From the NCBI RefSeq assembly GCF_014077005.1, contig NZ_JACGVC010000033.1:62001-126000 (forward strand): 64,000 nucleotides of DNA. Reading direction: 5' to 3'. The DNA is from Colwellia sp. MB3u-45 (lineage in GTDB: Bacteria > Pseudomonadota > Gammaproteobacteria > Enterobacterales > Alteromonadaceae). Below are positions 57,708-64,000 of this stretch, piece after piece (positions within the stretch are counted from its first letter, which is position 1; each line of letters opens with the position of its first letter). The position numbers were made by a program, and so were the translations under genes. Below the pieces are notes generated by a model that worked only from the letters and a program-made list of their open reading frames with translations, was not told the origin of the DNA and did no database searches.

Positions 57708-58258
57708 TTGATGATTTGTACCAAGACATTAATGACAGTGACCAAGCGCATTTGGCCATAAACGGTTGTTAAAAAACGCATCATACTGTCTTGAGCGTAG
57801 TCAGCTTCTTGGCTGGTATGTGAGAATAGTTTTACCGTTGATATATTGCTATAACTGTCAACAATGCGGCCGGTCATGTTTGAACGTGCATCGGCTTGTT
57901 CTTTTGATATCGCTTTTAGCTTTGGGACTAATCTAAGATAGCGAGTACCGCCGTAAGTACCGACATGATAATTAATGGCAAACCAAATCCGCGAGTATAA
58001 TGGCGGCAAAAGGCATATAAGGTGTTAGGTGGTTGGTTGGGTGGGTTCTTCTTGTGGTAATGCTTGGGTCAATGATTAAAAAAATTTAAACATCTAATGC
58101 TCTGACTTCATGATGAAAATTCTGCCGCCTAAGATAACGCAAAATGCCCAGATGTCATGGGTTAAATTGTTACTAAATACGAAACGAATGAGTTCGGTTT
58201 CCCGCGAGTCTGTTGGTTGTGCGGCTGTAAAGTAATAATATTAATACGCAGTGCAGAA
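57708..58258 (-). pseudogene. captured, rearranged copy of part of the ABC exporter gene
   Basis: Block 1, 57708-57932, repeats 53624-53848 with about 4 differences. Block 2, 57934-58258, repeats 54296-54620, including the ABC gene 5' end and 170 bases upstream. About 447 bp between the blocks are missing here. Near-identity points to a fairly recent event. Block 1 abuts the IS91-like transposase fragment at its 5' side, the side from which one-ended transposition picks up neighbouring DNA. Confidence 0.88.
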
Positions 58259-58792
58259 TATGTTGTGATGCCTTAACCAGTTGCTTCAAAAACCTGTAGC
58301 TCTCTGTGTCGGTCACCATCTGTATGTTAATAGTAATTTTTGAGCTGAGTCTTGTTTATTGATATAACCTAGCACAGCACAATGTAATATTATTGCTGCA
58401 GACAATTCATCATCGTGCATTGATAAGACGATAATCCCCATTTGTGGTCACCAACAATAAAAATGTTTTGTACTTTTAGTCCAGACACTGACAAGATGGA
58501 AAGCATGAAGAATCATATTTTTTATTAACTTATGAAAAATAACGTTTTATTTTACCTATACACCATGTAGTATTTTTAAAATAAATATTGTGGTTGTTTG
58601 GTGTTTGAGTCATTTGCGCTATAATTTTTATATACATAGCCCCCACACACGGGATGGCAAAACCACGTCAACTTACCACAATATATTTTAGCAACAAAAA
58701 TACCCTTCGCACTTGATTTTTATGTAGCTTATAGACCAAGGATTTGAAAAATAGATGTTTATGCTCCTTTCAACCATGAGATAAAAACCACG

Positions 58793-59605
58793 ATGAATAT
58801 CATCAATAGGAACAATGTCAGAGTATACGGTAAAGGCGCTAAAACAATCGTTTTTGCCCATGGCTATGGTTGTGATCAGTCTATGTGGCGGAGAGTCAGT
58901 CCGTCCTTTGAAGATGAATATAGGGTGGTATTATTTGACTATGTCGGCGTAGGTTTGTCTAATGCAGATGCTTATGATCCTCTGCGTTATTCAAGTTTGG
59001 CCGGTTATGCCAAAGATATTGTCGAAATTTGTACAGCACTTGATTTGCAAAATGCGATCTTGGTAGGGCATTCGGTCAGCAGTATGATTAGCTTGTTAGC
59101 TGCAATCGAAATTCCCCATAGAATCTCAACGTTGATCATGATTTGCCCAACCCCACGCTATTTGAACGACCGACCCGATTACATAGGCGGCTTTGAACAG
59201 GCCGACATTGAAGGTTTGCTCGATACAATCGATCGCAATCAACCAGGTTGGGCAGCTCATCTCGCCGGTATTGTTGTAAATAACCCCGATCAACCAGAAT
59301 TGGCACAAGAACTGGAAGACAGTTTTTGTGCCATGGATCCCGCCATAGCTAAGCGTTTTGCCAAAGCAACTTTTTTGGCGGATAACCGTTCTGATCTGGT
59401 TGGTTTTGACAAGCCCTGTTTGATCCTCCAGTGTCAGAACGATTTAGTTGCACCGAATGTCGTAGGCGATTATTTACATCAACATTTGCTTAATAGTCAT
59501 TTGCAGCAGATGAAAGCGACCGGACACAGTCCTCATATGAGTCATCCGCTTGAAACCATCAAATTGATCAAAGAATACCTTGCCAGTCATGTAAAGCAGA
59601 ACTAA
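58793..59605 (+). CDS. alpha/beta hydrolase, RsbQ-like
   Basis: Alpha/beta hydrolase of 270 residues, the same size as Bacillus subtilis RsbQ. The lid and core pattern FAHGYGCDQSMWRRVSPSF and LFDYVGVGLSNADAY is very close to RsbQ and the plant KAI2/D14 receptors. The nucleophile is Ser94 in VGHSVSSM, with Asp217 in QNDLVAP and a His in GHSPHMSHP. RsbQ is needed to activate the PAS-domain phosphatase RsbP, probably by supplying a small molecule. Here the next gene, 16 bases downstream, encodes a PAS-domain protein, so a similar supply of a ligand is likely. Base composition is GC-richer than the surroundings. Confidence 0.88.
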   Translation: MNIINRNNVRVYGKGAKTIVFAHGYGCDQSMWRRVSPSFEDEYRVVLFDYVGVGLSNADAYDPLRYSSLAGYAKDIVEICTALDLQNAILVGHSVSSMISLLAAIEIPHRISTLIMICPTPRYLNDRPDYIGGFEQADIEGLLDTIDRNQPGWAAHLAGIVVNNPDQPELAQELEDSFCAMDPAIAKRFAKATFLADNRSDLVGFDKPCLILQCQNDLVAPNVVGDYLHQHLLNSHLQQMKATGHSPHMSHPLETIKLIKEYLASHVKQN

Positions 59606-59621
59606 AGAGTGAATATTTAGA

Positions 59622-62093
59622 GTGGATATTTCAAAATTTAATCTTATGGAGGCACCCTGCGGCTTGTTTATCTTTGATGACAGCTTAAGGGTAATGACGG
59701 TTAATCAAACCTTAGCCACTATGCTTAACCTTACGATACAAGACTTAGTGGGTAAAAATTTGGATGTAATGCTGACATCATCCAACCGTTTGCAATTTCA
59801 TCTGCAAGTGATGCCAATATTGCATCTTCAGGGGCATATTGAAGAGATTTCCATGTCTCTGGCTGGCGCAAAAGGGATCGAAATCCCGGTCATTTTTAAT
59901 GCCGTGCGACGAGAAGTTCAGGGGAGTGCCTATACTGAATGTGTGGTCATGGCTATGAACGAACGTAAACGTCTGGAAGATGAGTTGTTTAATATAAAAA
60001 AAGCAACCGAACAAGTGCCCGGTTCCCTTTATCAATTTCAGCTTTTTGCCGACGGGAGTACCTGCTTTCCTTACACGAGTGAGGGAATACGTGATATCTA
60101 TGAGTTAAGCCCGCTACAGTTAAAAAAAGACGCAGATTTAGCGTTTAAACGCATTCACTTGGATGATGTAGAGGTGCTCAAACAAGACATGGTGGATTCT
60201 GCCAAAAAGCTCACTGTATGGCATCAACAATATCGTGTGATTTTACCCAAAGCGGGCATCCGCTGGCTGGAGGGTAATGCCACCCCTGAAGCCCGCGCCG
60301 ATGGCAGTACAATATGGCATGGTTATATTAACGATATTACCGAGCGAAAAGCGTTAGAACTTTCGTTGTCCAACGAATTTGAACGCTCGCGAGTGACGCT
60401 AAGTTCCATCGGCGATGCGGTTATTACCACCAATGAGCGCCAAGTGGTCGAATACATCAACCCCATTGCAGAGCAATTAACTGGCTGGAAATTGGCCGAT
60501 GCCATAGGTCAACCCGTAACTAGGGTGTTTAACATCATTAATCAACATACTCGGCTGGTGGCAAAAAGCCCTATTGCCCATGTTTTGGACGATGGTGCCA
60601 TTGTTGGGCTAACTCGCGACACAGTCTTGCTCAGTAAGGATGGAAGTGAGTATTCGCTGGAATGCTCAGCAGCACCGATTTTTACCCTTGGTGATGTAAT
60701 AACGGGTGTCGTTATGGTTTTTCGTGATGTAACCGGCCAAAAAAGACTGAAGGAGGAAGTGGATCATCATCGTGCCAGTCATGATCATTTGACTGGACTG
60801 GCGAACCGCAGAGAATTTGATCGTAAATTACTTGAAATGTTTGATTCATCAATTTCTACTGGTGTTGCACATGTATTGTGTTCCATCGATTTGGATCAGT
60901 TTAAGATAGTCAATGACAGCTGTGGACATTCTGCTGGCAACACACTATTAAAAGAAATTTCGGCGATACTTACTCTAAACGTGTGTGACAAAGATCTGGT
61001 GGCGCGAACCGGGGGGGATGAATTTTCTCTTTTACTTGAGGGCTATGATCTCAAAGCGGCTCAACGAATAGCACAACAGGCTTGTGACAAAATTGCGAAC
61101 ATTCGTTTTTATCACAAAGGTAAATTTGTTCACGTCAGTGCCAGCATTGGCCTAGTAGCTTTCGATGGGAAATGGGAAAATGCCCAGGCAGTGCAACTGG
61201 CTGCCGTTAGCGCCTGTTTAGCTGCGAAACATCAAGGTGGCGGTCGTGTACAAATATATTCAGATACAGATTTAACGGTAATGGAGCTGCGAGATCAGAT
61301 GCAGTGGGCTTCTCGCTTGCAACAAGCCATTAATGAAAATCGCTTTGAACTTTTTGCCCAACCCATCATGGCACTTGATCAACAAGCAGAACAAGGACTA
61401 CATTTTGAAGTGCTATTGCGCTTACGTGATACCGATGGAAGTCTGGTCTCGCCTGCGTTATTTATGGCTTCCGCTGAACGATTTGGCTTAGCTGGGCAAA
61501 TCGATCGTTGGCTAGTAAATCGAGTCTTAGAGTGGATGAAAACCTATGCTCATGAGTTGGATAAAATTAATATAATCGCCGTAAACTTATCTGGAAAGTC
61601 GGTTGGTGATCGTGATTTTCATCACTTTTTGCTCGAGGCATTGGATCACGCTCAGGTACCGGTACAAAAAATTTCATTCGAAATTACTGAAACAGCAGCA
61701 ATCGATAACCTAGATATCGCCACTGAGTTTATTACTATGCTGCATCAGCGCGGTGCGAAAATATCCCTCGATGATTTTGGCAGTGGTATGTCATCAATGG
61801 CTTATCTTAAAAAACTTGCGGTTGATTATTTGAAAATTGACGGACAGTTTGTGAAAGATATGGCAAACGACAGAGTTGATTGTGCGATGGTTCGTAGTAT
61901 TAATGAAATTGCGCATTTAACCGGAAAAGTCACTATTGCTGAGTTTGTTGAAAATGCCGATATATTGATGTTATTAAAAGATATAGGTATTGATTTTGCC
62001 CAGGGATATCACATTGGCAAACCACAGCCAATCAATGAAATTTTTGCCTGGAAAAATATAACGAATACAAGACTAAGCGGTGAAGATCAGTAG
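59622..62093 (+). CDS. three-PAS protein with GGDEF and EAL domains
   Basis: Protein of 823 residues with no membrane segment. The PAS domains lie at about 8-115, 120-245 (PAS_3-like, ends WHGYINDITERK) and 250-375 (ends VFRDVTGQKRL). The GGDEF domain at about 385-540 has an intact GGDEF (464-468), but the I-site position reads CDKD (455-458), so product inhibition is probably lost. The EAL domain at about 560-815 reads FEVLLRLRD where EALLRW is usual, yet the other catalytic residues are present (ITETAAI, LDDFGSGMSS, YLKIDG, AEFVEN). The start is taken as GTG 59622; ATG 59646 is an alternative. It is in an operon with the RsbQ-like hydrolase, and its first PAS is the likely ligand receiver. 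Confidence 0.92.
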   Translation: MDISKFNLMEAPCGLFIFDDSLRVMTVNQTLATMLNLTIQDLVGKNLDVMLTSSNRLQFHLQVMPILHLQGHIEEISMSLAGAKGIEIPVIFNAVRREVQGSAYTECVVMAMNERKRLEDELFNIKKATEQVPGSLYQFQLFADGSTCFPYTSEGIRDIYELSPLQLKKDADLAFKRIHLDDVEVLKQDMVDSAKKLTVWHQQYRVILPKAGIRWLEGNATPEARADGSTIWHGYINDITERKALELSLSNEFERSRVTLSSIGDAVITTNERQVVEYINPIAEQLTGWKLADAIGQPVTRVFNIINQHTRLVAKSPIAHVLDDGAIVGLTRDTVLLSKDGSEYSLECSAAPIFTLGDVITGVVMVFRDVTGQKRLKEEVDHHRASHDHLTGLANRREFDRKLLEMFDSSISTGVAHVLCSIDLDQFKIVNDSCGHSAGNTLLKEISAILTLNVCDKDLVARTGGDEFSLLLEGYDLKAAQRIAQQACDKIANIRFYHKGKFVHVSASIGLVAFDGKWENAQAVQLAAVSACLAAKHQGGGRVQIYSDTDLTVMELRDQMQWASRLQQAINENRFELFAQPIMALDQQAEQGLHFEVLLRLRDTDGSLVSPALFMASAERFGLAGQIDRWLVNRVLEWMKTYAHELDKINIIAVNLSGKSVGDRDFHHFLLEALDHAQVPVQKISFEITETAAIDNLDIATEFITMLHQRGAKISLDDFGSGMSSMAYLKKLAVDYLKIDGQFVKDMANDRVDCAMVRSINEIAHLTGKVTIAEFVENADILMLLKDIGIDFAQGYHIGKPQPINEIFAWKNITNTRLSGEDQ

Positions 62094-62251
62094 ATGGAAT
62101 TTTCGTCGACAAAGGACTCATAGCGTTGAACGTTGTTAACGCATCTAGTTGAACGTTCTTAGCGCACTACTTTAACGTTTCTGACCCGTTGATTATTGAA
62201 GATAAACCCTGTGTTGATAGACATTGAAAATATTGTAACGCATCTAGACAG

Positions 62252-62815
62252 TCATTCAACCGCGACTCGAACCGCCTTGCGTGTTCGTGTGTTGTAGGCA
62301 ACAATCTCGCCGGACGAAGCCCCAATTCCAGATACAGCCTGGATGACCACTTGATGCGTGACCATTAGTGTAAGACTATTTTGGCTGAGCGCTGCAAGCT
62401 TTTCTTGCAGCAACTTAAGTGTTTCATTACGATCAGCATGCTCTTCAAAAAATGAGTTAAGACCAGCAAATCTTTCAACTTCGCCAAGTTGTAAAAGTTT
62501 GGCTGTTTCGAGGCAACGACACCAATAGCTTGAATAAATTTTATCAATCACTATAGCCGACTGCTTTAACTGCTGCCCTAATGAGATAGTTTGACTTCGA
62601 CCAACGGCATCCAGATTTCGCTGTGTATTGCATTGGTTAATAACAAAATTAGCGGGATCACCAAAACCCGGAGCAATAGCATGGCGCATCAATAGTACGT
62701 TGGCATCGATTTTCCGTAGCTTATCCATAATAGAATCAACATTTGTCGTGGCAAAGGCGTTCTGCACGCTAGCTGATAATATGACAAGAACTAATAATAA
62801 ATTACCTACTAGCAT
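62252..62815 (-). CDS. exported histidine-phosphatase-superfamily protein
   Basis: Protein of 187 residues. A signal peptide (LLLVLVILSASVQNAFA) directs it to the periplasm. The RHG-type motif is LLMRHA (Arg44, His45), followed by SSYWCRCLETAKLL with the second Arg, and VTHQVVIQAVSG with the second His. This places it in the phosphoglycerate mutase/SixA-like superfamily; a phosphatase role is likely, the substrate unknown. ATG 62815 is preferred for the signal peptide. The ATG at 62872 overlaps an inverted repeat and would add 19 residues before it. It follows the fatty acid transporter gene on the same strand. Confidence 0.85.
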   Translation of the reverse strand: MLVGNLLLVLVILSASVQNAFATTNVDSIMDKLRKIDANVLLMRHAIAPGFGDPANFVINQCNTQRNLDAVGRSQTISLGQQLKQSAIVIDKIYSSYWCRCLETAKLLQLGEVERFAGLNSFFEEHADRNETLKLLQEKLAALSQNSLTLMVTHQVVIQAVSGIGASSGEIVAYNTRTRKAVRVAVE

Positions 62816-62854
62816 GTATTTTGAGCCACTGTTGGTTAATATTATGATTAATAC

Positions 62855-62890
62855 AGTCACCTGATGTAACATATATTACATCAGGTGACT
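62855..62890 (-). terminator. 15-bp inverted repeat after the transporter gene
   Basis: AGTCACCTGATGTAA (62855-62869) and TTACATCAGGTGACT (62876-62890) form a perfect 15-bp stem with loop CATATA. It lies 44 bases after the transporter stop and about 40 bases before the phosphatase start. The following sequence on the minus strand is T-rich but not a clean T-run, so it could be a terminator or an operator. Confidence 0.55.
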
Positions 62891-62933
62891 TAGCACTGAG
62901 TTTAAACGATTTATAGCGTCCCTTTATAAAAAA

Positions 62934-64000
62934 CTATAAAAAAACTAATCCTAATGATATAACAATGCCAGAATAGACAAGTATAACTAAGCAATAACCC
63001 ATAATATCTCTTGCTCCAAGTTTAGCAATCCCCAACAATGGTAAAGCCCAAAATGGTTGTATCATGTTTGTCCAAGCATCTCCCCAGGCAATTGCCATTG
63101 CCGTTCTGGCCGTATCTACGCCAAGTTCAATGGCTGCTGGCATCATAATAGGTGCTTGAACAACCCACTGTCCTCCACCCGAGGGGACAAAAAAGTTCAC
63201 AACGCCTGCACTTAAAAAAGTAAATAAAGGAAAAGTATTTACTGTAGAGATATTAACAAAACCTTGTGAAATATATCCAGCAAGTGAAACACCATCTGGA
63301 CCCATAAATTTCATCAGTCCCATTATTCCAGCATAAAAAGGGAATTGTAGTAAAATACCACCGACATTTTTTGACGCATCAGCCACTGCACGTACTACTT
63401 TAATGGGTGTGCCATGTAAAATAATGGCAGTAAATAAGAAGATAAAATTAATTATATTCAAATTTAAAGCAAATCCATTTTCGATAAAATAAGTGAAAAT
63501 AAAACTATATCCTAAAACACCCAGTGCTCTATTTATCCATTTAGAATTTTCAAGCTTTTGCGCTGGCGTCATATTATTTTTATCTAATGTTTCCACTATT
63601 TCAGCTTCAAATAAGCGGGTATCCACTTCAATGGTTTTTTCTTTTGAAGGATGCATAAACTTTAGAATAAAAGGTAATGTAAGCACAAGTATGGCGACAA
63701 TAATTAAATTATATGACGAAAATATGGTTTCGCTTGTTGGAATAGCTTGTGTTAATGCCCCATTGGTTATTTCTGCTAGACCAGTAGATGAGGCAATCGT
63801 TAATGGAATAGAGCCTGAAAAGCCTGCATGCCAAATCAAAAAACCAACGTAGGCAGAAGCGATTAATAATGGATAATGAACACCTTTTACTTTATGAGCG
63901 ACTTCTCTCGCAAAAATTGCCCCAATAACTAAACCAAAGCCCCAGTTAATAAAACTGGCAACTAATGCAACAAAACTGACCAGAAGTATCGCTTGTCCTG
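62934..64000 (-). CDS. atoE: short-chain fatty acid transporter, AtoE-like, partial
   Basis: At least 355 residues; the 5' end runs off the right edge. The protein is a multi-helix membrane protein (more than seven helices visible). The beginning seen here, SFINWGFGLVIGAIFAREVA and SAYVGFLIWHAGFSGSIPL, and the C-terminal part NFFVPSGGGQWVVQAPIMMPAA with AWGDAWTNMIQPFWALPLLGIA match E. coli AtoE and the SCFA transporter family. It would import short-chain fatty acids such as acetoacetate or butyrate. A hairpin follows its stop. The gene name is by family resemblance. Confidence 0.9.
   Translation of the reverse strand, partial: GQAILLVSFVALVASFINWGFGLVIGAIFAREVAHKVKGVHYPLLIASAYVGFLIWHAGFSGSIPLTIASSTGLAEITNGALTQAIPTSETIFSSYNLIIVAILVLTLPFILKFMHPSKEKTIEVDTRLFEAEIVETLDKNNMTPAQKLENSKWINRALGVLGYSFIFTYFIENGFALNLNIINFIFLFTAIILHGTPIKVVRAVADASKNVGGILLQFPFYAGIMGLMKFMGPDGVSLAGYISQGFVNISTVNTFPLFTFLSAGVVNFFVPSGGGQWVVQAPIMMPAAIELGVDTARTAMAIAWGDAWTNMIQPFWALPLLGIAKLGARDIMGYCLVILVYSGIVISLGLVFL

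Larger units (their letters stand above)
57044..58792. other. 1.75-kb mosaic without an intact gene
   Basis: Left to right: IS91-like terminal region and transposase fragment (57102-57707), captured and rearranged ABC gene piece (57708-58258), then about 530 bases (58259-58792) in which I recognise nothing. The longest open frame, 57650-58009 minus, is an artefact spanning the join. Confidence 0.7.

Noticed and set aside
57650-58009. 119-residue open frame, minus strand
   Set aside because: It spans the join between the captured ABC fragment and the IS91-like transposase fragment; its ends are in the wrong frame for both parents, so it is not a real gene.
62815-62872. Longer start for the phosphatase gene
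   Set aside because: It would run through the inverted repeat and put 19 polar and hydrophobic residues before a complete signal peptide.

Overview
The window reads as a low-GC marine gammaproteobacterial chromosome of the Alteromonadales type, most like Colwellia and its relatives. This rests on protein style, AT-rich intergenic DNA, a complete glycogen cluster, c-di-GMP and chemosensory-like signalling genes, a Fur box and typical Alteromonadales regulators. This is inference; there is no rRNA, and I saw no tRNA or CRISPR array.

Layout. 1-5.8 kb: an HDOD protein, an MFS exporter behind a large dyad, and an IS110/IS1111-type insertion sequence. 5.8-13 kb: a four-gene signalling operon (hybrid histidine kinase with three receiver domains, CheR, CheB, REC-GGDEF-EAL), followed by about 1.1 kb of gene-free DNA with palindromes. 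14.1-16.9 kb: a secreted M14 zinc peptidase. 17.1-32.4 kb: the glycogen locus on the minus strand (CBM48 protein, glgX, glgP, glgC, glgB, pgm, glgA) with malQ divergent, which covers glucose-1-P activation, polymer synthesis, branching, phosphorolysis and debranching. 32.8-33.4 kb: a small Fur-box-controlled protein. 33.8-37.7 kb: aldehyde dehydrogenase, glutaryl-CoA dehydrogenase and a divergent LysR regulator.

38-45.4 kb is an accessory stretch. It holds a probable lone integron cassette (DUF2141 protein plus attC-like site), a secreted protein with three cysteine repeats, a ScsD-like thioredoxin, a VF530-type protein, an unknown lipoprotein and a zinc-ribbon membrane protein. It ends in the remnant of an IS91/ISCR-like element that cuts a short-chain dehydrogenase gene. 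45.5-52 kb: MFS and LysR, LysR and dadA, purT. 52-58.3 kb is rearranged: a sulA-like remnant, an ABC exporter, an alkA-like remnant, LysR and azoR. A second IS91/ISCR-like remnant then lies fused to a rearranged copy of part of the ABC exporter gene and its upstream DNA, as expected from one-ended rolling-circle capture. 58.8-62.1 kb: an RsbQ-like alpha/beta hydrolase in an operon with a three-PAS GGDEF/EAL protein, a possible small-molecule to c-di-GMP module. 62.2-64 kb: a periplasmic histidine-phosphatase-like protein and a short-chain fatty acid transporter that runs off the right edge.

The most interesting items are the hydrolase-PAS-c-di-GMP pair, the IS91-like repeat family and its captured segment, the lone integron cassette, the 35-bp Fur palindrome, and the possible bridge RNA of the IS110-type element.
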